Shown: positions 46,128 to 55,657 of the stretch, one piece after another
Position numbering within the stretch: position 1 is the stretch's first letter
Layout: each line of letters opens with the position of its first letter
From: Chromatiaceae bacterium
GTDB taxonomy: Bacteria; Pseudomonadota; Gammaproteobacteria; Chromatiales; Chromatiaceae
Assembly (NCBI GenBank): GCA_022340805.1
Contig: JAJDNF010000021.1
Coordinates: 1 to 55,657, forward strand
Direction: 5' to 3'
Length of the DNA stretch: 55,657 nt
Program-made: the position numbers and the translations under genes
The notes under the pieces: generated by a model
What the model was told of the DNA's origin: nothing
The model's database searches: none
Seen by the model: the letters and a program-made list of their open reading frames with translations, nothing else

Positions 46128-47123
46128 TTGATCCGCCACCTGTTCGTGCCCGGCCTGCTCGGCCCGATGCCGGGACTCGAGCATGATGATCGGCCGGCGT
46201 TGCCGCACCTGGAGATCCTGCTGGCGCGCGCCGACCGGCTTGTCGAACCTGTCGGCTACGCCAGCGGGCTGTTCGCCCTGTTCGGCATCGAGGCGCCGCC
46301 CGGGGCGGACTTGCCCACCGCTGCGGTGTGTTTCCTGGCCGATACCGGCGAGGCGCCGGCGGGCTTCCTGCTGCACGCCGATCCACTGCACTTGCTCGCT
46401 GACCGGGACCGCCTGCTGGCCTTCGACCTAGACAACGATCCACTCGGTGCCGATGAGATCGCCCGACTGGTGGAAGCTTTCAACGCCCACTACACCGATA
46501 CCGGTGTGCGCCTGTTTGGCAGTCCCGCCGGGCGGATCTACCTGCACTGCGATCGGGCACCGTCGATCCACACGCACCCGCTGTCGGCGGTGATTGGGCG
46601 CAGTCTCGATCTGTTCCTGCCCGATGGCGAGGATCGGCGCTGGTGGCGTGGCTTGCTCAACGAGACCCAGATGCTGTGTCATGCGCTGGAACTCAACCGC
46701 GAACGTGAGGCCGGGGGGCGGCCTACGCTGGGTGGACTGTGGTTCAGCGGCGCGGGCAGCCTGCCGCCCAGGGGGCAGGGCCCGGTGGCCCGGCTGCTTG
46801 GTGATTGCGTCCTGGCACGCGGGCTTATTGCACTGCGTGCCGGGGTGGGCGGCGATGAACTGATCGTAGAGCATGCTCCGGGCAGGGCGGTAGCGCACGC
46901 CGACCCTGGCGCCTGGCTGCGGGCACTCGTAATACTCGAGGATCGCATGCCGGGCCTGCTGCGGGACTGCGAGGAGCTACATGTCCACCCCGGCAACGGG
47001 ACGGTCTACCGCTGGCGCGCGCGTTCGGCATGGCGCTTGTGGCGTAGGAAACGCTCCGTGTTCGGAAGCCTGGACGCGAATCCCGAAGTGGCAGGCGGCC
47101 CCCGCAAAGACAAAGGGTTATAA
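46128..47123 (+). CDS. RpfE / phosphoglycerate-mutase-like protein
   Basis: A 331-residue protein starting with TTG at 46128, four bases after hom. It has LFVPGLLGPMPGLE, PALPHLEILLARADR, a GFLLHADPLHLLADRDRLLAFD segment, and LLNETQMLCHALELNREREAGGRPTLGGLWFSGAG, which resembles the 'phosphoglycerate mutase / regulatory protein RpfE type' family found in Xanthomonas and relatives. I see no clear alkaline-phosphatase-type metal cluster, so activity as a mutase is doubtful. Its place between hom and thrC is conserved in some gammaproteobacteria as far as I recall, but no link to threonine synthesis is proven. Confidence 0.65.
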   Translation: MIRHLFVPGLLGPMPGLEHDDRPALPHLEILLARADRLVEPVGYASGLFALFGIEAPPGADLPTAAVCFLADTGEAPAGFLLHADPLHLLADRDRLLAFDLDNDPLGADEIARLVEAFNAHYTDTGVRLFGSPAGRIYLHCDRAPSIHTHPLSAVIGRSLDLFLPDGEDRRWWRGLLNETQMLCHALELNREREAGGRPTLGGLWFSGAGSLPPRGQGPVARLLGDCVLARGLIALRAGVGGDELIVEHAPGRAVAHADPGAWLRALVILEDRMPGLLRDCEELHVHPGNGTVYRWRARSAWRLWRRKRSVFGSLDANPEVAGGPRKDKGL

Positions 47124-47154
47124 TCCGCGCTTTTGTTGAACACGTAGTGCGCCC

Positions 47155-48627
47155 ATGAACTTCGTCGAAACCCGGGGCAACGACGGCAGCCGCCCGTCGT
47201 CGGTCACCTTCTCCCAGGCTATTCTCAGCCCGATGTCCTCTTTCGGTGGCATTTACGTGCCCGAAAGCCTGCCCGAGCTGGGCGAACCTTTCCTGCGCGC
47301 GCACCTGGACAGCGACTACAAGACGCTGGCGCGCGCGGTACTCGGCGCCTTCGAACTGGACATCGACCAGGCCGTGATCGACCGCGCCCTGGAGCTATAC
47401 GACGGCTTCGACGACCCGGCGCACCCGGTGCCCGTGGTGCGGGTGCGCGAGGACTTGTTCGTTGCCGAGCTGTATCACGGCCCCACGCGGGCCTTCAAGG
47501 ACATGGCCCTGCAACCCTTCGGTGTGGTTCTGTCCAGCCTGGCCCAGGCCCGGGGCGAGCATTATCTGATCCTCGCGGCGACCAGCGGAGATACCGGGCC
47601 GGCAACCCTGGAGACGTTCAAGGACCGCGCCAATGTGAAGGTGGCCTGTTTGTACCCGGATGGCGGGACGTCGGACGTGCAGCGCCTGCAGATGGTGACC
47701 GAGGATGCGGCCAACCTGAAGGTGATCGGTATCCGCGGCGACTTCGACGACGCGCAGTCTGCGCTGAAGATGCTGTTGTCCTCCGATTCCTTCCAGGCCA
47801 CGTTGCGCGAGCGCCACACCCACCTGTCCGCGGCCAACTCGGTCAACTTCGGTCGCATCATCTTCCAGCAGATCTACCATATCCACAGCTACCTGGAGCT
47901 GGTGCGCCAGGGTGCGATCGCGATCGGCGACAAGGTGTACCTGAACGTGCCCAGTGGCAACTTCGGCAACGCGCTTGGCGGTTACTACGCCATGAAGATG
48001 GGGTTGCCGGTGGAGAAGATCCTGATCTCCTCGAACAGCAACAACGTGCTGACCGAGCTGATCCGAACAGGGGTTTACGATATGCGTGGTCGCAAGCTGA
48101 TCGCCACCAGTTCGCCGGCCATGGACATTCTCAAGTCGTCGAACGTGGAGCGTGTGCTCTACGACCTGTTCGGTGCGCAGCGCACGCGCGAACTGATGGC
48201 CGAACTGGACGAGAACCGAATGTACCGTTTGAGCAGCGGGGAGCTGGCATCGCTACAGGCGGTGTTTGCCGCAGACTACGCCGAAGACACACAGGTCGAC
48301 GCCTACATCGGTGAGACGTTCCGCAATGACGGTTACCTGATGGACCCGCACACGGCCACCTGTTTCAAGGCCCACGCCAGCTGCCGTGACAAGCCACTGC
48401 CGGGCATCGTCTATTCCACCGCGGAATGGACCAAGTTCTCACCGACTATCGCTCACGCCCTGACCGGCGAGGACGACAGTCACGATATCGACGCACTCAA
48501 ATCGATATCCGCCACCGCCAATACGCCTATCCCGCCAATGATCGAGGCATTGTTCGACAGGCCGGTGGCGCAGGATACGGTGATCGACAAACAGGACATC
48601 GAGCGGGAAGTGCTGGCGTTTATCTGA
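47155..48627 (+). CDS. thrC: Threonine synthase
   Basis: A 490-residue PLP enzyme that converts phosphohomoserine to threonine. Marks are MNFVETRGNDG, SPMSSFGGIYVPESLP, YHGPTRAFKDMALQPFG (PLP Lys), AATSGDTGPATLETF, YPDGGTSDVQRLQMVT, NVPSGNFGNALGGYYAMKMGLP and DPHTATCFKAH. Length matches the long class of threonine synthases. No homoserine kinase gene is in the window; it must be elsewhere or its role filled by another enzyme. Confidence 0.96.
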   Translation: MNFVETRGNDGSRPSSVTFSQAILSPMSSFGGIYVPESLPELGEPFLRAHLDSDYKTLARAVLGAFELDIDQAVIDRALELYDGFDDPAHPVPVVRVREDLFVAELYHGPTRAFKDMALQPFGVVLSSLAQARGEHYLILAATSGDTGPATLETFKDRANVKVACLYPDGGTSDVQRLQMVTEDAANLKVIGIRGDFDDAQSALKMLLSSDSFQATLRERHTHLSAANSVNFGRIIFQQIYHIHSYLELVRQGAIAIGDKVYLNVPSGNFGNALGGYYAMKMGLPVEKILISSNSNNVLTELIRTGVYDMRGRKLIATSSPAMDILKSSNVERVLYDLFGAQRTRELMAELDENRMYRLSSGELASLQAVFAADYAEDTQVDAYIGETFRNDGYLMDPHTATCFKAHASCRDKPLPGIVYSTAEWTKFSPTIAHALTGEDDSHDIDALKSISATANTPIPPMIEALFDRPVAQDTVIDKQDIEREVLAFI

Positions 48628-48630
48628 CGC

Positions 48631-48664
48631 GGCCATCCGCTGCCTTTTCAGGCAGGGGATGGCC
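48631..48664. terminator. Hairpin between convergent thrC and epimerase genes
   Basis: GGCCATCC (48631-48638) pairs with GGATGGCC (48657-48664), and CTGCC (48640-48644) pairs with GGCAG (48651-48655). There is one mismatch and the loop is TTTTCA. No T run follows on either side, so it may be a rho-assisted or two-way terminator. Confidence 0.5.
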
Positions 48665-48680
48665 TAAGCCGGCAGTCCTT

Positions 48681-49688
48681 TCAGACCTTGTAGTACTCGC
48701 GGTACCAGTCCACGAAATTGGCCACGCCGTGCTCGACCGAGGTGGCCGGCTTGTAGTCGAAATCGGCCACCAGGTCGTCGATGTTCGCGTAGGTGTCCGG
48801 CACGTCGCCCGGCTGCAGCGGCAGCAGGTCCTTTTCCGCGGTCTTGCCCAGGCGCTTCTCGAGCGTCTCGATATAGTGCATCAGTTCGACCGGGTTGTTG
48901 TTGCCAATATTGTACAGACGGTAGGGTGCACGGCTGGTGGCCGAGTCCGGCTTGTCACCGTTCCACTCGAGGTTCGGTTGCGCCGGTCTGTCGAGCACCC
49001 GAATCACGCCCTCGACGATATCGTCGATGTAGGTGAAATCGCGGCGGTGTTTGCCGTAATTGAATACCGGAATCGGTTCGCCGGCGAGGATGTTCTTGGT
49101 GAACTTGAACAGCGCCATGTCAGGCCGTCCCCACGGTCCGTACACGGTAAAGAAGCGCAGACCGGTGGTCGGGATGTTGTAGAGATGACTGTAGGTGTGC
49201 GCCATCAGCTCATTGGCCTTCTTGGTCGCCGCATACAGGCTGACCGGGTGATCCACGTTATCGTGCACCGAGAACGGCATATTGGTGTTGGATCCGTACA
49301 CCGAGCTGGACGAGGCATACACCAGGTGTTCGATGGCGTGGTTGCGGCAACCCTGCAGGATATTGGCAAAGCCAACCAGATTGCTGTCGACATAGGCGTC
49401 GGGGTTCTCGATCGAGTAGCGCACGCCGGCCTGAGCGGCGAGGTTGATCACGCGCTGCGGCTGGTACCTGGCAAAGGTCTCGGCCAGCGCGGTACGGTCT
49501 TCGATGCGCGCTCGCACATCGGTGTAACCGTCATAGGCAAGCGTGCGGGCGAGTCGCGCCTCTTTCAGGGTGACATCGTAATAAGGATCCAGGCAGTCTA
49601 CGCCGATGACCTCGTCGCCTCTTTCCAGCAGTCGCAGTGACAGAGCCGAGCCGATAAAACCCGCGCTCCCGGTGATCAATACACGCAT
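48681..49688 (-). CDS. UDP-glucuronate/UDP-GlcNAcA 4-epimerase (CapI-like SDR)
   Basis: A 335-residue extended short-chain dehydrogenase. The NAD-binding start is [18 protein letters not shown]. The active-site motifs are YASSSSVYG and YAATKKANE (Tyr-x3-Lys), followed by [29 protein letters not shown]. The [17 protein letters not shown]-type segment and overall length match UDP-glucuronate 4-epimerases such as CapI. With the adjacent dehydrogenase it should supply an acidic sugar (galacturonate type) for polysaccharide. It is 23 bases downstream of the dehydrogenase gene. Confidence 0.9.
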   Translation of the reverse strand: MRVLITGSAGFIGSALSLRLLERGDEVIGVDCLDPYYDVTLKEARLARTLAYDGYTDVRARIEDRTALAETFARYQPQRVINLAAQAGVRYSIENPDAYVDSNLVGFANILQGCRNHAIEHLVYASSSSVYGSNTNMPFSVHDNVDHPVSLYAATKKANELMAHTYSHLYNIPTTGLRFFTVYGPWGRPDMALFKFTKNILAGEPIPVFNYGKHRRDFTYIDDIVEGVIRVLDRPAQPNLEWNGDKPDSATSRAPYRLYNIGNNNPVELMHYIETLEKRLGKTAEKDLLPLQPGDVPDTYANIDDLVADFDYKPATSVEHGVANFVDWYREYYKV

Positions 49689-49711
49689 CAGAAAGATTCC
49701 AGTCTCATGGG

Positions 49712-50983
49712 CTACAGGCGACCATCCGCAGCAGATGTAGGGAACAGGTATTTCACGTCGAACAATACCGCACCGGGCACGCCGTAGGCGCGGATCTTTT
49801 CGGCGCCGAGTTCGGCGAACTGGCGGTGGGCCACCGCGAGTACCAGCGCGTCATAGGCACTGCTCTCGGGCTGCGCAATGGGCCGGATGCCGTACTCGTG
49901 CTCGGCCTCGGCGGCGCTTGCCCAGGGGTCCCAGACATCCACACGCATCCCGTAACTGTGCAGCTCTTCGATAATGTCGGTCACACGCGTATTGCGCAGA
50001 TCGGGACAGTTTTCCTTGAATGTCAGGCCCATGATCAGCACGCGGCCACCGTTGACCTTGAGTCCGCGCTTGAGCATCAGCTTGACTACACTGCCTGCGA
50101 CATGCGAGCCCATGCCGTCGTTGATGCGCCGTCCGGCGAGGATCATCGCGGGGTGATAGCCGATGGCCTGGGCCTTGTGCGTCAGGTAGTATGGGTCCAC
50201 GCCGATGCAGTGGCCGCCGACCAGCCCGGGACGGAATGGCAGGAAGTTCCATTTTGTTCCGGCCGCCTTGAGAACCTCTTCGGTATCGATGTTCATCTTG
50301 CTGAAGATCAGCGCCAGCTCGTTGATCAACGCGATGTTCACGTCACGCTGGGTGTTTTCGATCACCTTGGCCGCCTCGGCGACCTTGATACTGCTCGCTT
50401 TGTGGGTGCCGGCCACGATGATGCTGGCGTAGAGCGCATCGACGAAATCCGCGATCTCCGGCGTGGACCCTGAGGTGACCTTCTTGATGGTGGTGACCCT
50501 GTGTTCCTTGTCACCCGGGTTGATACGCTCGGGGCTGTAGCCGGCATAGAAGTCCTGGTTGAACCTGAGCCCTGAAACCTCTTCGATGACGGGGATGCAG
50601 TCTTCCTCGGTTGCGCCCGGGTAGACCGTGGATTCGTAGATCACCACGTCGCCCTTGCCGATCACCTTGCCCACCGCGCGGCTCGCGGAAATCAGCGGGC
50701 GCAGGTCAGGGCTCTTGTACTCATCGATCGGCGTCGGTACCGTGACGATATACACATTGCAGTCGCGTATATCGTCGAGCTGATCCGAAAACGACATGGT
50801 TACGGCCGCCAGCTCCTCTGGCTCGACCTCTAAAGAACTGTCCTTACCCTGCCGCAATTCAGTAATACGCGGGACACTGATATCGTAGCCGGTCACCGGG
50901 AATTTCTTGGCAAATTCCACAGCCAGTGGTAGGCCAACGTAGCCAAGTCCGATAACGGCAATCTTTGCGTCTTTGATATCCAT
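49712..50983 (-). CDS. Nucleotide-sugar dehydrogenase (TviB/WbpA-like)
   Basis: A 423-residue UDP-sugar 6-dehydrogenase. The N-terminal NAD domain begins [23 protein letters not shown]. The central part has [13 protein letters not shown] and [19 protein letters not shown]. The catalytic cysteine lies in [22 protein letters not shown]. The C-terminal domain has [17 protein letters not shown]. The pattern is closest to the Vi-polysaccharide TviB / WbpA group, which oxidises UDP-GlcNAc or UDP-GalNAc to uronic acids. ATG at 50983 (MDIKDAK) is preferred; a longer frame to 51022 exists. It is divergent from the EpsB-type gene. Confidence 0.9.
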   Translation of the reverse strand: MDIKDAKIAVIGLGYVGLPLAVEFAKKFPVTGYDISVPRITELRQGKDSSLEVEPEELAAVTMSFSDQLDDIRDCNVYIVTVPTPIDEYKSPDLRPLISASRAVGKVIGKGDVVIYESTVYPGATEEDCIPVIEEVSGLRFNQDFYAGYSPERINPGDKEHRVTTIKKVTSGSTPEIADFVDALYASIIVAGTHKASSIKVAEAAKVIENTQRDVNIALINELALIFSKMNIDTEEVLKAAGTKWNFLPFRPGLVGGHCIGVDPYYLTHKAQAIGYHPAMILAGRRINDGMGSHVAGSVVKLMLKRGLKVNGGRVLIMGLTFKENCPDLRNTRVTDIIEELHSYGMRVDVWDPWASAAEAEHEYGIRPIAQPESSAYDALVLAVAHRQFAELGAEKIRAYGVPGAVLFDVKYLFPTSAADGRL

Positions 50984-51183
50984 GGGGAGAAGAACCTTCC
51001 TAATGACATGCTGGCGGGCCAACAGGCCCGCGGCGCGGATGATACCCCGCCTGGTTGGATGAGGCGAGGCGGTTGCAGGGAATAGAGTGACCCAATGAAG
51101 AAATTTTCGATCTGCCGGTTGATAAAGCCGGTCCGCTTTGTCAGTCTCGGCGCGCTGTCTCGTAAAGGGAGCTTCACGCGGCC

Positions 51184-52575
51184 ATGATGATCCGTCTTTT
51201 CGGCCACTACGTGTCCAAACTTTACCTGCTGCTCGGCATGGTGGAGTTTCTGGTCATGTTCTACTCGCTGCTGGCCGGCTTCTACATGCGCTTCTCGCTC
51301 GGCGAGCTGAAGCTGGCGGACACCCCGGAAACGCTCTCCTACACCGCGCTCGCGTATGCCACGGCGATGACCATATCGATGATCTCGGTGGGGCTTTACC
51401 AGCGTGGTCTGCCGTTCAGTGCCGGGCTGCTGGTGCGGATGGGTCTCAGCTTTCTGATCGCCAGCGTGGCAATCAGCGCGGTCTTCTACACCTTTCCCGA
51501 CCTGGTGGTTGGGCGCGGGGTCATGGGATTCGCAATGCTGTTCACCTTTGTCGGGGTACTCGGCCTGCGCAGCATGTTCTTTCGCCTGACGCAGAGCGAG
51601 ATGCAATTGACCACGGTGCTGGTCCTCGGGACCGGGCGCCAGGCGCAGATGATCTCCGAACTCGAGCCGCGTCAGCCGGGCTTCCGTGTGGTCGGCTACG
51701 TGCCGGTCAACGAGCAGGAGACCGATATTGCTCGCGAGCGGTGGTTGCCGCACGACCGCCGTCTCATGGATATGGTGCTGGCCTACGAGGTGGACGAGAT
51801 CGTTGTTGCGCCGGACGACCGCCGCCTGCGGCTGCCGGTGGACGAGATCCTGGACTGCAAGATGTCGGGCACGATGGTGCTCGATCTGCTCAGTTTTTTC
51901 GAAAAAGAGACCTCGCGTATCAAGCTCGATGTGCTGCACCCGAGCTGGATCTTTTTTTCGGACGGCTTTCAGCTTAGCGGCGTGGCCCAGTATTCCAAGC
52001 GGGTGCTCGACCTGGCGGCCGGTCTGGTTATTTTTCTGTTGAGCTGGCCGCTGATGCTGCTGGTCGCGCTGTCCATCCTGATCGAGAGCGGGGGCCGGGG
52101 GCCGATAATGTTTCACCAGGTTCGCGTCGGCCTGAACGGTCGTCCGTTTCGTGTGCACAAGTTTCGCAGCATGCGTACGGATGCGGAGGCCGACGGCGTG
52201 GCACGCTGGGCGTCCAAGAACGACAGCCGCATCACCCGGGTCGGGTCGTTGATCCGCAAGACCCGCCTTGACGAGCTGCCCCAGGTCTTCAACGTGTTGC
52301 TCGGCGAGATGAGCCTGGTCGGGCCGAGGCCCGAACGCCCGGAGTTTGTCGAGCAGCTGGAGAAGGAGATACCGTTTTACAGTGAGCGACACCGCGTCAA
52401 ACCGGGATTGACCGGCTGGGCGCAGCTGTCATACCCCTATGGCGCGACCATCGAGGACGCGCGCAACAAGCTTGAGTACGATCTCTACTACGTGAAGAAT
52501 GCCAGCGCGTTTCTCGACCTGATCATCCTGCTGGAAACGGTCGAGGTGGTTCTGTGGGGCAAGGGTGCGCAGTAG
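51184..52575 (+). CDS. EpsB-type polyprenyl-phosphate sugar transferase (PEP-CTERM-associated)
   Basis: A 463-residue membrane initiating glycosyltransferase. Four membrane segments (about 10-135), a soluble Rossmann-like domain (about 140-265, [15 protein letters not shown]) and a fifth membrane helix precede the bacterial sugar transferase domain. That domain has [59 protein letters not shown] and [10 protein letters not shown]. The N-terminal part ([30 protein letters not shown]) resembles the PEP-CTERM/exosortase-system EpsB family. It should start repeat-unit assembly on undecaprenyl phosphate. ATG 51184 or 51187. Confidence 0.9.
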   Translation: MMIRLFGHYVSKLYLLLGMVEFLVMFYSLLAGFYMRFSLGELKLADTPETLSYTALAYATAMTISMISVGLYQRGLPFSAGLLVRMGLSFLIASVAISAVFYTFPDLVVGRGVMGFAMLFTFVGVLGLRSMFFRLTQSEMQLTTVLVLGTGRQAQMISELEPRQPGFRVVGYVPVNEQETDIARERWLPHDRRLMDMVLAYEVDEIVVAPDDRRLRLPVDEILDCKMSGTMVLDLLSFFEKETSRIKLDVLHPSWIFFSDGFQLSGVAQYSKRVLDLAAGLVIFLLSWPLMLLVALSILIESGGRGPIMFHQVRVGLNGRPFRVHKFRSMRTDAEADGVARWASKNDSRITRVGSLIRKTRLDELPQVFNVLLGEMSLVGPRPERPEFVEQLEKEIPFYSERHRVKPGLTGWAQLSYPYGATIEDARNKLEYDLYYVKNASAFLDLIILLETVEVVLWGKGAQ

Positions 52576-52614
52576 ACCCTGGCGCCCCGGGATGGTCATG
52601 TTGCTGATGGCCTG

Positions 52615-54723
52615 GTGGCCGGACATGGACTCGACGTCGTGGTAAATCAACTCGCCCTGTTCGGTTACGGCATTGCCGGTGCCGCCTACTTCATCCTGTT
52701 CCTGCTGCTGCTGACCGGCTGGCGGGCGCGCTTCCAGGGGTCGCAGCTGATGCTGGCGGTAGGCGGCTCCGCGGTGTGGAGTCTGGCCGCCGCCGCGCAA
52801 GCCAGTATCGGCCTGCCGGGCCTCGACCTGGTTTGGGCCACTGAGGTGGTCCGCAACCTCTTATGGATATTTTTCCTGCTGCACCTGCTGAAACCCTTCG
52901 CAGAAGGGAGCCCGCTGTATACCCGAATGCTCGGCTACGTGCGCCTGGGCTGCCTGGTCCTCGGCCTGCTGATGCTGGTGATGCTGGTCGACATCCCGGA
53001 ACTGATGGGACACCTGCGCCCGGCGGCCGTGCAGCGGGAATTTTCCCTGATGGGGCAGCTGCTGTTTGCGGTGCTCGGGATGGCGCTGGTCGAGCAATTG
53101 TTCCGCAACACGCCGGTGGAGCAGCGCTGGGGGATCAAGTACCTGTGCTTCGGTCTTGGTGCCCTGTTTGCGTACGATTTCTACCTGTACACCGACGCGC
53201 TGTTGTTCCATCGTCTCGACACGGCGATCTGGACGGCGCGCGGATTCGTGAATGGGCTGGCGATTCCTCTGATCGCGATCACCGCGGCACGCAATCCGGA
53301 CTGGAATCTGCCTGTGTTCCTGTCGCGCCGGATGGTGCTGCATTCAACCACGCTGTTCAGTGCCGGCCTGTACATGCTGCTCATGGCGCTTGCCGGTTAT
53401 TACATCAGGCTGTACGGTGGGGAGTGGGGCGGGGTCCTGCAGATCGCGTTTCTGTTCGGGGCGATCGTCGTTCTGGTTGCGCTGCTCTTCTCGGGCCAGT
53501 TTCGCGCCCGCACCAAGGTCTTTTTCAATAAGCACTTTTTCAGTTATCGCTACGATTATCGCGAGGAATGGCTGCGCGTGATCGGCCTGCTCGCCGGCGA
53601 ACGTGTCGAACTGCCACTGAACGAGCGTGTGATCTGGGCGCTGGCCGAGATCGTCGAGAGTTCGGGCGGACTGCTCTGGATACGCTCCGAGAAGGGCAGC
53701 TACCGATTCCGGGCGCGCTTCAATGCGCCGCACGCGCGCCACACGATGGCGATCGATGCGCTGGAGCCGATGGTACCCTTCATGGAGGATCAGCGTTGGG
53801 TCATCAACCTGGATGAGTACCGGATGGCGCCCGACGTATACGGCGACCTGCTCATCCCGGACTGGGTTCTGAATGATCCCGATGCATGGCTGATCGTTCC
53901 GCTGATCCATGATGAGCGCCTGCTGGGATTCGTGATCCTGCTGCAGCCGCGCGCGCCACAGTCCATCAACTGGGAAAATCTCGATCTGCTCAAGACCGTA
54001 GGTATGCAGGCGGCCAGCTACCTCGCCCTCAATCAGGCCGCCGAGGCCCTGGCCGAGGCCAGGCAGTTCGAGGGCTTCAACCGCCTTTCGGCGTTCATCA
54101 TGCACGACCTCAAGAACCTGATCGCCCAGCTGTCGCTGGTTGCGAAGAACGCCGCGCGCCACAAACACAACCCGGAGTTCGTCGATGACGCGGTGAAGAC
54201 CATCGAAAACGCGGTGAGCAAGATGAACCGGCTCATGGCACAGCTCAAGAGCGCCGATATCACCGGTGAGCGCAGGCGGATCGATCTGGTCGACGAGTTG
54301 CGCCATGTCGCGGCCGCCAAGTCGGGCGGCAGGCCGGTGCCGGTGCTGCATTCCGATGTCGAGACCGCGGTCGTGCTGGCCGAACCCGATCGGCTTTCGT
54401 CGGTGCTGGGGCATGTCGTGCAGAATGCCCAGGATGCCACGCCGCCGGACGGTAATATCGAGCTGCTGCTGCGGGTGGCGGGTGACCAAGCTATAGTGGA
54501 AGTTCGTGACGATGGAATCGGCATGGATGCTGAATTCATCAAGATGCGGCTGTTTCGGCCGTTCGATTCCACCAAGGGGCTGACCGGCATGGGCATCGGT
54601 GCCTACGAATGCCGCGAGGTGATCTCCGCTCTGGGTGGTCAGGTGGTGGTCGAGAGTGCGCCGGGGCGCGGTACCACCTTTCGCATCATGTTGCCCCTGG
54701 AAGTGAATCTGCCGTCCGGTTGA
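52615..54723 (+). CDS. prsK: PEP-CTERM system sensor histidine kinase PrsK
   Basis: A 702-residue membrane kinase. About eight membrane segments fill the first 300 residues. A GAF-like domain (about 320-475) follows, then an unusual H-box FNRLSAFIMHDLKNLIAQLSL, characteristic of PrsK, and a HATPase with VVQNAQDATP, VEVRDDGIGMDAEFI and FRPFDSTKGLTGMGIGAYECREVI. This matches the PrsK family, which pairs with PrsR next to exosortase/EPS loci. The start is uncertain: GTG 52615 is used, but no good ribosome-binding site is visible and GTGs near 52636-52639 are also possible. Confidence 0.88.
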   Translation: MAGHGLDVVVNQLALFGYGIAGAAYFILFLLLLTGWRARFQGSQLMLAVGGSAVWSLAAAAQASIGLPGLDLVWATEVVRNLLWIFFLLHLLKPFAEGSPLYTRMLGYVRLGCLVLGLLMLVMLVDIPELMGHLRPAAVQREFSLMGQLLFAVLGMALVEQLFRNTPVEQRWGIKYLCFGLGALFAYDFYLYTDALLFHRLDTAIWTARGFVNGLAIPLIAITAARNPDWNLPVFLSRRMVLHSTTLFSAGLYMLLMALAGYYIRLYGGEWGGVLQIAFLFGAIVVLVALLFSGQFRARTKVFFNKHFFSYRYDYREEWLRVIGLLAGERVELPLNERVIWALAEIVESSGGLLWIRSEKGSYRFRARFNAPHARHTMAIDALEPMVPFMEDQRWVINLDEYRMAPDVYGDLLIPDWVLNDPDAWLIVPLIHDERLLGFVILLQPRAPQSINWENLDLLKTVGMQAASYLALNQAAEALAEARQFEGFNRLSAFIMHDLKNLIAQLSLVAKNAARHKHNPEFVDDAVKTIENAVSKMNRLMAQLKSADITGERRRIDLVDELRHVAAAKSGGRPVPVLHSDVETAVVLAEPDRLSSVLGHVVQNAQDATPPDGNIELLLRVAGDQAIVEVRDDGIGMDAEFIKMRLFRPFDSTKGLTGMGIGAYECREVISALGGQVVVESAPGRGTTFRIMLPLEVNLPSG

Positions 54724-54765
54724 GGCGGCGCGAACCTGGTTGTGAATGGAAGGATCGGTATTAAG

Positions 54766-55657
54766 GTGGCAGAAACCAAAGACAAGCTGTTGATCGTCGA
54801 GGATGATCCGGGCCTGCAGAGCCAGCTCAAGTGGAGCTTCGAGGAATTCGATGTGGCCGTGGCCGAAGATCGGGACGGTGCGCTGGCTCACCTGCGGCGG
54901 CTCGAACCCCCTGTCGTTACGCTGGATCTGGGCCTGCCACCGGACCCGGGTGGGGTGAGTGAGGGGTTCGCTCTGTTGGAACAGATATTGTCACTCGCGC
55001 CAGACACCAAGGTGATCGTCGTTACCGGCCACAATGACCGGACCAACGCGATGCGCGCGATCGCCATGGGCGCCTACGACTTCTACGAAAAGCCCATCGA
55101 TGCCGACCTGCTGGGGATAACGATCAAGCGCGGTGCCCGTTTATACCATATCGAACAGGAGAACCGCCGTCTGCAGAGCGTCCATGGCAGCTCTGCGCTG
55201 GAGGGCCTGATCGCGTCGAGCGCCGAGATGCTCAAGGTCTGCCGCACGGTGGAAAAGCTGGCCCCCACCGATGTCTCCACCCTGATCCTCGGCGAAAGCG
55301 GCACCGGCAAAGAGGTCTTGGTCAAGGCCCTGCACACCCTCAGCGATCGACGCGACAAGCGCCTCGTGGCGATCAACTGCGCGGCGATCCCCGAGGCGCT
55401 GCTCGAGAGCGAGTTATTCGGATACGAGAAGGGCGCCTTTACCGGTGCGGCCAAGACGACCCCGGGCAAGATCGAGGTCGCCAGCGGCGGAATCCTGTTT
55501 CTCGACGAGGTCGGCGACCTGCCACAACCGCTGCAGGCCAAGCTGTTGCGGTTCCTGCAGGAACGGGTCATCGAACGCATCGGCGGGCGCACCGAGATAC
55601 CGGTTGACGTCCGGGTCATCTGCGCGACACACCGGGATCTTCCCGAGTTGATTCGGG
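54766..55657 (+). CDS. prsR: PEP-CTERM response regulator PrsR, N-terminal part (cut by window edge)
   Basis: 297 codons of a sigma-54-type response regulator that runs off the right edge. The start is GTG at 54766, 42 bases after prsK. The receiver domain has LLIVEDDPG, Asp54 in VVTLDLGLPPDPGG and the Lys in YDFYEKPIDAD. The AAA+ part has [31 protein letters not shown] (sigma-54 contact loop), GILFLDEVGDLPQPLQAKLL and VRVICATHRDLPEL. The LDLGLPPDPGGVSEG stretch fits PrsR. It probably activates exopolysaccharide and exosortase genes beyond the window. Confidence 0.9.
   Translation, partial: MAETKDKLLIVEDDPGLQSQLKWSFEEFDVAVAEDRDGALAHLRRLEPPVVTLDLGLPPDPGGVSEGFALLEQILSLAPDTKVIVVTGHNDRTNAMRAIAMGAYDFYEKPIDADLLGITIKRGARLYHIEQENRRLQSVHGSSALEGLIASSAEMLKVCRTVEKLAPTDVSTLILGESGTGKEVLVKALHTLSDRRDKRLVAINCAAIPEALLESELFGYEKGAFTGAAKTTPGKIEVASGGILFLDEVGDLPQPLQAKLLRFLQERVIERIGGRTEIPVDVRVICATHRDLPELIR

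Overview
The window is 55.7 kb of GC-rich chromosome with dense, long genes. The order rnr-rlmB-rpsF-rpsR-DUF2232-rplI-dnaB-radA, the fleQ-fleSR-fliEFGHIJ block of Pseudomonas-type polar flagella, an A/V-type ATPase operon and a PEP-CTERM-type exopolysaccharide locus together point to a gammaproteobacterium. It is probably Chromatiales-like or a relative of the sulfur oxidisers. This is an inference from gene content and order; no 16S rRNA gene or species marker is present.

Layout. (1) Positions 1-9180: a truncated AddB-like DNA-repair protein; an iron-type ABC permease/ATPase pair whose ATPase has altered catalytic motifs; a lipoprotein-like lytic transglycosylase with two solute-binding domains; a monothiol DsbA-like protein; then a reverse-strand group of macrodomain protein, encapsulated-ferritin-like protein (no encapsulin in view), gamma-glutamylcyclotransferase and DUF3465. 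(2) 9181-9970: a gene-poor stretch with an orphan terminator, tRNA-Leu(CAG) and its promoter. (3) 9972-18412: RNA decay, ribosomal and replication genes (rnr to radA). (4) 18407-20329: a small CTAG-bounded inverted-repeat element, a PilZ protein and a CorB-like CBS/DUF21 protein. (5) 20536-30395: the flagellar block fleQ-fleSR-fliEFGHIJ with two clear sigma-54 promoters. (6) 30390-34124: a second CTAG-bounded inverted-repeat element at the fliJ stop, and a large PAS-GGDEF-EAL protein. (7) 34403-42920: a nine-gene A/V-type ATPase operon. (8) 43038-48627: a DUF498 protein, then alaC-hom-RpfE/PGM-like-thrC. (9) 48681-55657: sugar-nucleotide epimerase and dehydrogenase, EpsB-type glycosyltransferase, PrsK and the start of PrsR; the locus runs off the right edge.

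How it fits together. Cyclic-di-GMP is a theme: FleQ keeps the LFRS motif linked to c-di-GMP binding, the PilZ protein keeps RRxxR and DxSxxG, and the GGDEF-EAL protein keeps both active-site motifs. These sit near flagellar and exopolysaccharide genes, so the region probably holds parts of a motile-to-sessile switch.

The most unusual signals are non-coding. Two short elements (203 and 256 bp) lie between convergent genes. Each is bounded by CTAG and carries near-perfect 24-25 bp terminal inverted repeats that begin CTAGCC(C/T)GCA. In both, CTAG supplies the TAG stop codon of the flanking gene. Removing the first element with one CTAG copy would rejoin radA and the PilZ gene so that both stop at the same CTAG. 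This looks like an undescribed non-autonomous element family that duplicates CTAG on insertion and so lands harmlessly on stop codons. The second most interesting item is the encapsulated-ferritin-like protein, which has neither an adjacent encapsulin nor a cargo-loading tail.
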